Assembly: GCA_049516155.1 (NCBI GenBank)
Contig: JBEKTJ010000021.1
Coordinates: forward strand, 1-50,432
Reading direction: 5' to 3'
Origin: Bog-159 sp049516155
Lineage (GTDB): Bacteria > Acidobacteriota > Terriglobia > Bryobacterales > Bryobacteraceae
Length of the DNA: 50,432 bases
In this document: piece after piece, positions 8,128 through 15,917 of the stretch
Layout: each line of letters starts with the position of its first letter
Position numbering within the stretch: position 1 is the first letter of the stretch
The notes under the pieces: model-generated
The model's input: only the letters and a program-made list of their open reading frames with translations
The model's database searches: none
Told to the model about the DNA's origin: nothing
Position numbers and translations under genes: made by a program

Positions 8128-10766
8128 GGCGGCTTCGTGCGTGGCTCGTCCGGCTGGCCGGCTTGTGGTCCGGCGGACGCCGGGATCGCGATTTGGCGGA
8201 TGAGATTGAATCTAATCTGCAACTGCACATCGCCGACAACCTGCGCGCCGGCATGCGTCCGGACCAGGCGCGCCGCGAGGCGATCCTGAAACTTGGCGGC
8301 GTGGAACCGGCGAAAGAGGCATACCGCGATCGCCGCAGCGTACCGGTTCTCGAAAACCTGCTGCGGGATACCCGCTATGCGCTCCGCCAACTGCGCAAGA
8401 ATCCCGGCTTCACCTGCACGGCCGTGCTGGTGCTGGGCCTGGGCATATGCGCCAGCGTGGCCATCTTCGCATTTGTGGATGCCACGCTGATCAAGCCTCT
8501 GCCCTACCGCGATCCCGTCCGCCTGGTCGGCCTCTTCGAGACGGTCCAGTTCTGCCCGCTCTGCCCTCTTTCGTATCCGGACTACCTCGACTGGAAAAGG
8601 CTCAACAAGGTCTTCACCGCCGCGGACGCCTTCGAGGGTACTGGCTTCACCCTGCGCACCGGATCGGGCGCCGAGGTAGTAAGCGGCGCGGAGGTGACCG
8701 CCGGATTCTTCAAAACTCTTGGTGTAACTCCCGCGCTGGGCCGCGATTTTCGCACGGGCGAGGATTCTCCCGCAGCGCCGCGCACGGTCATCCTGAGCTA
8801 CGCTGCCTGGCAGAAACGATACGCGGGAAATGCGGCCGTCTTGGGCCAGACAGTGACGCTCAACGGCCAAGCAAATACGATCGTCGGCGTGCTGCCGCGC
8901 GATTTTCATTTCGCCGCCACGGGACCCGCGGAGTTCTGGGCCGCGCTGCACACCACCGGTAGCTCTTGTTACCCGCAGCGCGGCTGTCACAGTCTCCATG
9001 GCCTGGCGCGGTTGCGCGACGGCGTTTCCGTCCAAACCGCGGACGCCAATATCAAACTGATCGCCGGAGAGTTGGAAAAGCAGTATTCCTCCAATCGCGG
9101 CCAGGGCGGCTCGGTGATTCCTCTCATCGAGTTGGAGGTTGGGCATATCCGCCCCATCCTGATCGTGCTGCTCTGCGGCGCCGGGCTTCTCCTGCTCATC
9201 GCCTGCGTAAACGTGACCAGCCTGATGCTGGTGCGCGCCGAAAGCCGCAAGCGCGAGATGGCCGTGCGTAGCGCGCTGGGGGGCTCCCGCGCCCGCTTGG
9301 TCGGCCAATTCGTCACGGAATCGGTGGTTCTTGTGGCCGCCGCCACCCTGCTCGCCCTGATTTCCGCCCGGTGGCTCATGCAGCTCCTCCTCAGTCTCAT
9401 TGGCGCCGACCAACTGGCCGCCATGCCCTTCCTCCAAGGTCTCGGCATGAATTTCCGGGTGATGGCATTCGCGGCGGCGGTCTCCGTAGCCGTGGCAGCG
9501 CTTTTCTCCATCACCCCGGCGGCGCGATCCTTCTCCCCGGACCTTCGTGCGGGCCTCGCGGAAGGCGGCCGCGGTTCCGCGGGCACGACCTGGCGCAGGT
9601 TCGGCGCCAACCTGGTGGTGCTCGAACTGGCGATCGCCGTGGTGTTGCTGGTCGGCGCGGGGCTGCTGGGCAAGAGCTTCTACCGTCTGCTGCACGTGGA
9701 TATTGGCATGCAGCCGGACCATCTGGCGACAATGCGGATAGCCGAGCCGGATTCCATCCGTGACAGCGATGCCAAAACGGTAGCGCTGGCCCGCGAGGTG
9801 ACCAGCCGGGTCTCGAGCCTGCCGGGCGTGCAGTCGGTGGCGCTCTCCAGCATGCTGCCGGTCAACGGCGGCAACACCATGTGGATCCGCGTGATCGGCC
9901 ATCCCTTCCACGGCGAGCACAATGAAGTCGGCTACCGGCAAGTGAGCGCCGGCTATTTCGCCACGCTTCGCGCGAAGCTGCTGCGCGGCCGTTATTTCAC
10001 AGAGGCAGACGGCGCCTCGAAGCCGCCGGTCGTCATCATCGACCGCGCCCTGGCGGAAAAATATTTCCCCGGCGAGGACCCGGTCGGGATGCAGATGGCC
10101 TACTCTGGCGCAACTTCGCCGCCCATGCAGGTCGTCGGCATCGTAGAGGATATTAAGGAAGGCGCGCTGGACGAGACCACCTGGCCCACCTTATACGTGG
10201 CCTTCAACCAGGATCCCGACGACCATTTTTCCCTGGTCGTGCGCACCGCTGGAAACGAGCAGGCGCTGCTCCCCACGCTGGCTGCCGCCATTCACCGCAT
10301 CGATCCGGGCATCGCCACGTTCGACCCGCGGACCATGAGCCAGAGAATCGACAACACGCCGGCCGCTTACCTGCGGCGTTGCTCGGCGTGGCTTGTGGGC
10401 GGCTTCGCGCTGCTGGCGCTGCTGCTGGGCGCGGCCGGACTGTACGGCGTGATCGCTTACTCGGTAAGCCGGCGAACGCGCGAGATCGGAGTGCGCATGG
10501 CGCTGGGAGCGCAGCGGGGCACCGTGTACCGGCTCATTTTGAGAGAGGCGGGGTGGCTGATCGCGCTCGGCATCGGCATCGGACTGGTGTGCTCGGTGGC
10601 CGCGGCGACTCTACTGCGCGACCTGCTCTTCGGCGTGCGCTCGGCGGACCCGGAGATATTGGCGGGAGTGGCTGCGGCACTCGGCGTCGCGGCGATTTTG
10701 GCCAGCTACATTCCCGCGCGTCGGGCGGCGTCGGTCAATCCGGTGGACGCTCTGCGCGCGGAATAG
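8124..10766 (+). CDS. Acidobacterial duplicated orphan permease (MacB/FtsX-type ABC permease)
   Basis: This 880-aa membrane protein starts at ATG 8124, overlapping the padR stop. The N-terminal cytoplasmic segment (DLADEIESNLQLHIADNL, then LLRDTRYALRQLRKNPGF, to about residue 95) is the lead-in characteristic of the ADOP family (TIGR03434). Two MacB-periplasmic plus FtsX units follow. The first has a TM at VLVLGLGICASVAIFAFV and a three-helix FtsX core around 340-480 (LLLLIACVNVTSLMLVRA, REMAVRSALGGSRARL). The second begins near LVVLELAIAVVLLVGAGL and ends with GVRMALGAQRGTVYRLI and YIPARRAASVNPVDAL. No ATPase is encoded nearby, hence 'orphan'. The family resembles MacB exporters or mechanotransmitters; its substrate is unknown. 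It is probably repressed by the linked PadR. Confidence 0.92.
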   Translation: MRRLRAWLVRLAGLWSGGRRDRDLADEIESNLQLHIADNLRAGMRPDQARREAILKLGGVEPAKEAYRDRRSVPVLENLLRDTRYALRQLRKNPGFTCTAVLVLGLGICASVAIFAFVDATLIKPLPYRDPVRLVGLFETVQFCPLCPLSYPDYLDWKRLNKVFTAADAFEGTGFTLRTGSGAEVVSGAEVTAGFFKTLGVTPALGRDFRTGEDSPAAPRTVILSYAAWQKRYAGNAAVLGQTVTLNGQANTIVGVLPRDFHFAATGPAEFWAALHTTGSSCYPQRGCHSLHGLARLRDGVSVQTADANIKLIAGELEKQYSSNRGQGGSVIPLIELEVGHIRPILIVLLCGAGLLLLIACVNVTSLMLVRAESRKREMAVRSALGGSRARLVGQFVTESVVLVAAATLLALISARWLMQLLLSLIGADQLAAMPFLQGLGMNFRVMAFAAAVSVAVAALFSITPAARSFSPDLRAGLAEGGRGSAGTTWRRFGANLVVLELAIAVVLLVGAGLLGKSFYRLLHVDIGMQPDHLATMRIAEPDSIRDSDAKTVALAREVTSRVSSLPGVQSVALSSMLPVNGGNTMWIRVIGHPFHGEHNEVGYRQVSAGYFATLRAKLLRGRYFTEADGASKPPVVIIDRALAEKYFPGEDPVGMQMAYSGATSPPMQVVGIVEDIKEGALDETTWPTLYVAFNQDPDDHFSLVVRTAGNEQALLPTLAAAIHRIDPGIATFDPRTMSQRIDNTPAAYLRRCSAWLVGGFALLALLLGAAGLYGVIAYSVSRRTREIGVRMALGAQRGTVYRLILREAGWLIALGIGIGLVCSVAAATLLRDLLFGVRSADPEILAGVAAALGVAAILASYIPARRAASVNPVDALRAE

Positions 10767-10776
10767 GCCGGTCAGG

Positions 10777-10812
10777 CGGTGCGTGTATAATGATCCAACA
10801 AGGAGCGCACCG
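10777..10812 (+). promoter_or_regulatory. Promoter and leader of GloVer gene 1 with inverted arms
   Basis: TATAAT at 10786-10791 is flanked by perfect inverted arms CGGTGCG (10777-10783) and CGCACCG (10806-10812), the second touching the ATG at 10813. The Shine-Dalgarno AGGAG is at 10801-10805, between the arms. The motif GTGCGTGTATAAT is nearly shared with the next two paralogues. No good -35 is visible. Confidence 0.55.
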
Positions 10813-12273
10813 ATGAAACGGATCGTTAATAAGTTGCACTGGGCGTGCGTTGTTCTTGGATTATTCCCAGCAGCGGCGGTGGTCCTGCGCGCGCAGACTT
10901 TCACTACGCTGCACAGCTTCGACGGCGCGGACGGCCGATACTCGCTGGCGGGGCTAGTCCAGGCAACCAATGGGGACTTCTATGGGACAACGATCTTCGG
11001 CGGCGTTAGTGACTATGGCGAAATCTTCAAAATCACACCGAGCGGAGCATTGACTGCGCTTTACAGCTTCTGCGCCCAAAGTGATTGCTCGGACGGCCAG
11101 TACAGTCGCGTTGGGCTCATCCAAGCCACCGATGGGGACTTTTACGGGACAACGTATGCCGGTGGGGCGAACGCCTGTGGTACGGTATTCAAGGTCGCCG
11201 CCAGCGGCACGCTGACGACGCTATACAGCTTCTGCGCCCAAAGCGGATGCACGGATGGCGAACACCCCTCCGCGGGGCTGGTCCAGGCCGCGAGCGGGGA
11301 CTTCTACGGGACAACGGTTGGTGGCGGGGCAAACTGCGCACCTAGCGGCTGTGGGACGGTCTTCAAAATCACCACGGGCGGCACGCTGACGACGCTATAT
11401 AGCTTCTGCGCCCAAACCGACTGTAGTGACGGCCAAGGCCCCGAGGCGGGCCTGGTCCAAGCTACCAATGGGGACCTCTATGGGACAACCTGGTCCGGCG
11501 GGGTCAGCGGCGAAGGCACGGTCTTCAAAATCGCCCCCAGCGGCGCGCTGACGACGCTATACAGCTTCTGCTCCCAATTCGCTTGCGCGGACGGCGCAGG
11601 ACCCTCCGCTGGGCTAGTCCAGGGCGGAAGTGGGGACCTGTATGGGACAACACAGGGCGGGGGCAACAACGCCGGTACGGTCTTCAAAATCACCCCGAGT
11701 GGTACACTGACAACGCTATACGCTTTCTGCTCCCAAAGCGGGTGCCCGGACGGCTCAGCCCCCTATGCGGCGCTGGTCCAGGCCAGCAATGGAGACTTCT
11801 ACGGGACAACATATGATGGCGGCGCCAACCTCTACTGGGGGACGATCTTCAAAATCGCCCCGAGTGGCACGCTGACGACACTATATAGCTTCTGTTCCCA
11901 AAGCGGCTGCACGGACGGCGAAGGCCCAGAAGCTGGGATCGTCCAGGCTACTAATGGGGATTTCTACGGTACGACGGCCTATGGAGGGGCCAGCAACCAG
12001 GGCACCGTCTTCAGCCTGTCTGTAGGTCTGGCCCCCTTCGTTAAGACGCTTCCTACCTCCGGCAAGACTGGCGCGGCCATCGGGATTCTGGGAACCGATC
12101 TCACCGGCGCAACGAACGTCACCTTCAACGGCACGCCAGCTGCGTTCACCGTGGTTTCGAGAACCTTAATCACTACTACCGTACCCGCGGGTGCAACCAC
12201 CGGCAATGTCGAAGTGACCACGCCCTCAGGCACGCTGAGCACGCGCAACGTAAACTTCCAGGTGCTGCCATAG
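10813..12273 (+). CDS. Secreted GloVer-repeat protein 1 (seven repeats plus IPT/TIG domain)
   Basis: This 486-aa protein has an N-terminal signal peptide (WACVVLGLFPAAAVVLRAQ). Seven tandem repeats of about 45-50 residues follow, each of the form LYSFC-x-Q-x-x-C-x-DG, then GLVQATNGDFYGTT, GGA, and GTVFKITPSGTLTT. This is the TIGR03803 'GloVer' repeat; seven copies suggest a seven-bladed beta-propeller. Repeats two to seven contain a Cys pair (FCAQSGC), probably a disulfide outside the cytoplasm. The C-terminal about 85 residues (LPTSGKTGAAIGILGTDLTGATNVTFNG) form an IPT/TIG immunoglobulin-like domain. The function is unknown; related proteins carry surface-anchor variants. The start at 10813 is set by AGGAG at 10801-10805. 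Two paralogues follow directly. Confidence 0.9.
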   Translation: MKRIVNKLHWACVVLGLFPAAAVVLRAQTFTTLHSFDGADGRYSLAGLVQATNGDFYGTTIFGGVSDYGEIFKITPSGALTALYSFCAQSDCSDGQYSRVGLIQATDGDFYGTTYAGGANACGTVFKVAASGTLTTLYSFCAQSGCTDGEHPSAGLVQAASGDFYGTTVGGGANCAPSGCGTVFKITTGGTLTTLYSFCAQTDCSDGQGPEAGLVQATNGDLYGTTWSGGVSGEGTVFKIAPSGALTTLYSFCSQFACADGAGPSAGLVQGGSGDLYGTTQGGGNNAGTVFKITPSGTLTTLYAFCSQSGCPDGSAPYAALVQASNGDFYGTTYDGGANLYWGTIFKIAPSGTLTTLYSFCSQSGCTDGEGPEAGIVQATNGDFYGTTAYGGASNQGTVFSLSVGLAPFVKTLPTSGKTGAAIGILGTDLTGATNVTFNGTPAAFTVVSRTLITTTVPAGATTGNVEVTTPSGTLSTRNVNFQVLP

Positions 12274-12302
12274 CCGCTTTCCCTGCCGATATGCCCGATC
12301 CG

Positions 12303-12366
12303 TCGATGCGTGTATAATACTTTTGGCTCCCTCAGCCAGAGTAGAAACACGTGTCGAACAGGAGGG
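12303..12366 (+). promoter_or_regulatory. Promoter and leader of GloVer gene 2
   Basis: TATAAT lies at 12313-12318. The 5' arm TCGATGCGT (12303-12311) can pair with ACGTGTCGA (12349-12357) over nine positions if two G-U pairs are allowed. Shine-Dalgarno AGGAGGG at 12360-12366 precedes the GTG start. The spacing between the arms is longer than in the other two paralogues. Confidence 0.5.
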
Positions 12367-12371
12367 TATCT

Positions 12372-13895
12372 GTGAAACCAATTTGTAACGCGATCAGTAA
12401 GATTAACCGCGGGACGAGGGTATGCACTCTTGTCGTGCTATTCGCAGCGGCGGCGATCACCCTGCCCGCGCAGATCTTCACCACACTGCATAGCTTTGAC
12501 GGCACCGACGGCGTCACGCCCATAGCGGGGCTGGTCCAGGGTCTCGACGGAAACTTGTATGGGACCACGATCAACGATGGGGCAAACCAGCGCGGCGGCA
12601 CGATCTTCAAGATCACGCCGGGCGGCACGCTGACCACCCTTTATAACTTTTGCGTGCAAGAAGGCTGTCCGGACGGAAAATTCCCCTACGGAGGGCTCGT
12701 TCAAGCCACAAACGGGAACCTGTACGGAACAACTTACAGGGGCGGGGCCAACGACCTGGGCACGGTATTCGCAATCACCCCGGGCGGCACGCGCACGACG
12801 ATTTATAGCTTCTGTTCCCAAAGCGGATGCACCGATGGCGCATACCCCGAAGGGACGCTGGTCCAATACGGCGGAGCATTTTACGGCACAACGTCGGGCG
12901 GCGGAGCTAACGGGGCTTTTGGGACCGTCTTCAAGATCACGCCGAGCGGCACCCTCACGACGCTCTACAGCTTCTGCTCCCAACCAAACTGCGCGGACGG
13001 CGAGGAACCAGGCGCAGGCCTGATCCAGGCCACCAATGGCAACTTCTACGGGACCACCGAGACGGGCGGGGCAAACTGTACCGAGCCCGGCTGCGGAACG
13101 ATCTTCCAAATCACGCCTGCCGGGACGCTGACCACGTTATACAGTTTCTGTTCTTTACCCGGCTGCAGCGACGGCGGCATCCCTGTCGCGGGGCTCGTCC
13201 AGGGTACCGACAGCGCCGGCTACCTCTACGGCACCACGCAAGCAGGTGGCGCCCGCGGCCTGGGGACAGTCTTCAAGATTGGTCTCGGTGGAGGCCCGCT
13301 GTGGACGCTTTACAGCTTCTGCTCCCAAAGCGGCTGCGCAGACGGCTCATACCCCAATGGAGGGCTGGTCCAGGGCTCCGACGGGGACTTCTACGGGACC
13401 ACGACCTATGGCGGGGTCTGTCCTTCCGGCTCCGGCTGTGGCACGATCTTCAAGATCGGGTCGGGCGGCGGGCTCACGACTTTGTACAATTTCTGCTCGG
13501 AAGGCGAATGCCCCGATGGCGAGATCCCGGATGCGGCGCTGGTCCAGGATACCAACGGGAGCTTCTACGGGACCACGAACTACGGCGGCGCCGACGTTGG
13601 TGGCTGCTCGTCCGGCAACGGCTGCGGTACAATCTTCAGGCTATCGGTTGGCCTTGGCCCGTTTGTGAAAACCCTCCCGGTCTCCGGACCGGTGGGGACG
13701 GCGGTCGAGATTCTGGGGACCAATCTGACCGGCGCCACCAGCGTCAGCTTTAACGGTACCGCGGCTGCGTTCACGGTAGTCTCGGATTTGGAAATCACCA
13801 CCGCCGTGCCAACGGGCGCGACCTATGGGTTGGTGCAAGTGGTGACGCCCACTGCCATTCTTTTCAGCAACCGGCCGTTTCCGGTGGGCCCATAA
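12372..13895 (+). CDS. Secreted GloVer-repeat protein 2 (seven repeats plus IPT/TIG domain)
   Basis: This 507-aa paralogue of the preceding protein has a signal peptide (VCTLVVLFAAAAITLPAQ), seven GloVer repeats and a C-terminal IPT/TIG domain (LPVSGPVGTAVEILGTNLTGATSVSFNG). GTG at 12372 is preferred over an in-frame GTG at 12351 because AGGAGGG lies six bases before it. The third repeat is slightly short (LVQYGGAFYGTT), and the last two carry extra Cys-containing insertions (CPSGSGCG and GGCSSGNGCG), which suggest added disulfides. Keeping seven units while insertions vary supports a closed propeller. The role is unknown. Its own promoter suggests independent transcription. Confidence 0.9.
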   Translation: MKPICNAISKINRGTRVCTLVVLFAAAAITLPAQIFTTLHSFDGTDGVTPIAGLVQGLDGNLYGTTINDGANQRGGTIFKITPGGTLTTLYNFCVQEGCPDGKFPYGGLVQATNGNLYGTTYRGGANDLGTVFAITPGGTRTTIYSFCSQSGCTDGAYPEGTLVQYGGAFYGTTSGGGANGAFGTVFKITPSGTLTTLYSFCSQPNCADGEEPGAGLIQATNGNFYGTTETGGANCTEPGCGTIFQITPAGTLTTLYSFCSLPGCSDGGIPVAGLVQGTDSAGYLYGTTQAGGARGLGTVFKIGLGGGPLWTLYSFCSQSGCADGSYPNGGLVQGSDGDFYGTTTYGGVCPSGSGCGTIFKIGSGGGLTTLYNFCSEGECPDGEIPDAALVQDTNGSFYGTTNYGGADVGGCSSGNGCGTIFRLSVGLGPFVKTLPVSGPVGTAVEILGTNLTGATSVSFNGTAAAFTVVSDLEITTAVPTGATYGLVQVVTPTAILFSNRPFPVGP

Positions 13896-13913
13896 TTCCC
13901 GGCACGATTAGGC

Positions 13914-13948
13914 GATGCGTGTATAATAGTCCCAAGAGTAACGCATCA
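13914..13948 (+). promoter_or_regulatory. Promoter and leader of GloVer gene 3
   Basis: TATAAT at 13922-13927 is flanked by perfect inverted arms GATGCGT (13914-13920) and ACGCATC (13941-13947). Compared with gene 1, one pair has changed from G-C to A-T on both arms together. The leader then has an ATG at 13949 that is out of frame with the main gene. Confidence 0.5.
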
Positions 13949-13968
13949 ATGGAACGAATCGTGAGCGG

Positions 13969-15393
13969 ATGGGCAAACTGAACCGGGGAACTAGGGCGTG
14001 CGCTGTATTTGCGTGGTGCACAGCGGCGGCGTTCACTTTATCCGCACAGACTTTTGTCACGCTACACACCTTTGTTGGCACGGATGGGGCGAACCCCTAT
14101 GCGGCGCTGATACAAGCCGACAACGGGGATGGCTACGGCACCACTGAGAATGGCGGGGCTTATGGCTCGGGCACTATTTTCAAAATCACTCCGCAAGCAA
14201 CGCTGACGACGCTACACAGTTTTTGCTCCCAAAGCGCGTGCGCGGACGGCGCATATCCCTTGGCCGGGCTGGTTCAGGCGCCCAATGGGTACTTCTACGG
14301 CACGACGGTAGAGGGCGGGGCGAACGGCCTTGGCACGGTCTTCCAAGTCACGCCGAGTGCGCTGATCACGCTGCACAGTTTTGATGGCACGGACGGCCAA
14401 ACTCCCTGGGCCGGGCTGGCTCAGGGCAGCGATGGCAACTTCTACGGAACAACCGCGAATGGCGGAAGCGGCAATAACGGTGGCACGGTCTTCAAAATCA
14501 CGCCCGGCGGGGTCCTAACCACGCTCTACACGTTCTGCGAAAAAGCGGTGCAGGCGGTGTGCGTCGACGGCCAACACCCCCAGGCGGTGCTGGTCGAGGC
14601 AGCTAATGAGGAGTTCTATGGGACCACGTCCGCAGGCGGAGCCAACAACGGGGGTACGGTCTTTGAAGTCACATCCAGCGGCACGCTGACCACGCTTTAT
14701 AGTTTCTGCGCGCAAAGCGGATGCACGGATGGTGAACTGCCCAACGCCGGTCTTGTTTGGGCCGCCGATGGAAATTTCTATGGCACCACCACAGGTGGCG
14801 GCGCCAACGGCGCCGGCACGGTTTTCAAAATCACCTCGACTGGCACGCTCACGACGCTGTACAGCTTCTGCTCCCAAACCGGATGCGCGGACGGTGCGTC
14901 CCCCGATGCCGCGCTGGTCCAGGCCACCGATGGTAATTTCTACGGGACCACGTCGGCCGGAGGGGCTACCGGCGGCGGCACGGTCTTCGAGATCGTCTCG
15001 AGTGGCGCGTTGACGACGCTGCACAGCTTCACCGGTTCGAACGCGGTGCACCAAGCCGGGATCATCCAGGGAACCACCGGAGGGTTCTTCGGCGCGACAT
15101 GGGATGGCGGGACCTACAATTACGGCACAGTCTACGGTCTGTCTGTCGGTCTGGGCGCGTTTGTGAAGCTGCTGCCTCCGTCCGGCGCGGTGGGAACGCC
15201 CGTCAGGATTCTGGGGACCAACCTTACCGGCACGACCAGCGTGAGCTTTGGCGGCACTGCGGCCGTGTTCGCCGTGGTTTCAAGTTCCGAAATCACGACT
15301 ACGGTGCCAGCCGGCGCAAGCAGCGGAGAAGTCCAGGTGGTGACGCCAGTCGGCACGCTTTCGAGCAACGTAGTCTTCCGTTTGCTGCCATAG
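13969..15393 (+). CDS. Secreted GloVer-repeat protein 3 (seven repeats plus IPT/TIG domain)
   Basis: This 474-aa third paralogue has a signal sequence (CAVFAWCTAAAFTLSAQ), seven GloVer repeats and an IPT/TIG domain (LPPSGAVGTPVRILGTNLTGTTSVSFGG). Repeats one, three and seven lack the Cys pair and read LHTFVGTDG, LHSFDGTDG or LHSFTGSN instead. The start at 13969 is the first in-frame ATG and lacks a strong ribosome site. An upstream ATG at 13949, in the position that matches gene 1's start, opens an out-of-frame ten-residue peptide (MERIVSGWAN) ending at 13981. This looks like a frameshifted original start. The gene may now rely on reinitiation, so its expression could be reduced. Confidence 0.87.
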   Translation: MGKLNRGTRACAVFAWCTAAAFTLSAQTFVTLHTFVGTDGANPYAALIQADNGDGYGTTENGGAYGSGTIFKITPQATLTTLHSFCSQSACADGAYPLAGLVQAPNGYFYGTTVEGGANGLGTVFQVTPSALITLHSFDGTDGQTPWAGLAQGSDGNFYGTTANGGSGNNGGTVFKITPGGVLTTLYTFCEKAVQAVCVDGQHPQAVLVEAANEEFYGTTSAGGANNGGTVFEVTSSGTLTTLYSFCAQSGCTDGELPNAGLVWAADGNFYGTTTGGGANGAGTVFKITSTGTLTTLYSFCSQTGCADGASPDAALVQATDGNFYGTTSAGGATGGGTVFEIVSSGALTTLHSFTGSNAVHQAGIIQGTTGGFFGATWDGGTYNYGTVYGLSVGLGAFVKLLPPSGAVGTPVRILGTNLTGTTSVSFGGTAAVFAVVSSSEITTTVPAGASSGEVQVVTPVGTLSSNVVFRLLP

Positions 15394-15515
15394 AATCCGT
15401 GCCTCTCATCACGGCACGCCCTCCGCGCGAACTTTTACAGCTTTTTTACAGCCGGCTCACCGTCTAGCCCGCCAAATGGGCGAAAATGTACAGGTGACGT
15501 GTCACTGAGCAAGGC

Positions 15516-15917
15516 ATGCCGGGCGCTATAGTCCTCATCGTCGAAGATGCCGCTACCTGGGCCACCACCCTGGAGATGGCATTCCTCGCCATACCGGATA
15601 TTGCCGTAACCGTTCTGCCCACGGCCCAGGAAGCCTTGCGCCTGCTAGCCAGCGCGGACTGCGCCGTAAGCGCCGTGGTCACCGACCTGAATATGCCGCG
15701 CATGGACGGATTCGAATTCATCCAGCGGATCCGCGCCCAGCCTCGCCATGAACGGCTGCCCATCATCGTGGTCAGCGGCGATACGGATCCCGGTACGCCC
15801 GATCGCCTGGCGTCCATCGGTGCGAACGCTTTTTTCCCGAAACCATATTCGCCCGCCCAAGTGCGGATCAAACTGGAGCAACTTCTCGATGCAATGTCTG
15901 CCGATCGTTCCCCGTAG
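15516..15917 (+). CDS. Single-domain response regulator (CheY-like receiver)
   Basis: This 133-aa protein consists only of a receiver domain. The acidic residues are in IVEDAA (Glu10, Asp11), the phospho-acceptor is Asp57 in VVTDLNMPRMDGFEF, the Thr/Ser switch position is in IIVVSGDTD, and the conserved Lys109 is in FFPKPYSP. With no output domain, it probably acts by protein contact or in a phosphorelay. It is first in a four-gene operon and overlaps the following porin-like gene by 29 bases. The histidine kinase at the end of the operon is its likely partner. The upstream 122 bases after GloVer gene 3 hold a short hairpin but no clear promoter. Confidence 0.92.
   Translation: MPGAIVLIVEDAATWATTLEMAFLAIPDIAVTVLPTAQEALRLLASADCAVSAVVTDLNMPRMDGFEFIQRIRAQPRHERLPIIVVSGDTDPGTPDRLASIGANAFFPKPYSPAQVRIKLEQLLDAMSADRSP

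Larger units (their letters stand above)
10906..15150 (+). repeat. DNA-level repeats from the 21 GloVer units
   Basis: About 21 coding units of roughly 130-165 bases recur through the three genes. Near-identical blocks include CTGACGACGCTATA followed by CAGCTTCTG, and GACTTCTACGGGACAAC. They are degenerate protein-coding repeats with no constant spacer, so they are not CRISPR. They make the region prone to recombination and to assembly collapse. Confidence 0.8.

Noticed and set aside
8016..9941. 641-codon minus-strand frame
   Set aside because: It is a GC-driven shadow of the ADOP permease; its translation is rich in His/Gln/Arg/Gly with no motif, while the plus-strand frame has full family features.
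10906..15150. Regular DNA repeats that might suggest a CRISPR array
   Set aside because: The units are long, degenerate and in frame, and encode the GloVer protein repeat; there are no constant repeats separated by unique spacers.
15398..15448. Possible terminator after GloVer gene 3 (CGTGCC/GGCACG stem and later T6)
   Set aside because: The T run lies over 20 bases beyond a six-base stem, so it does not form a standard intrinsic terminator.
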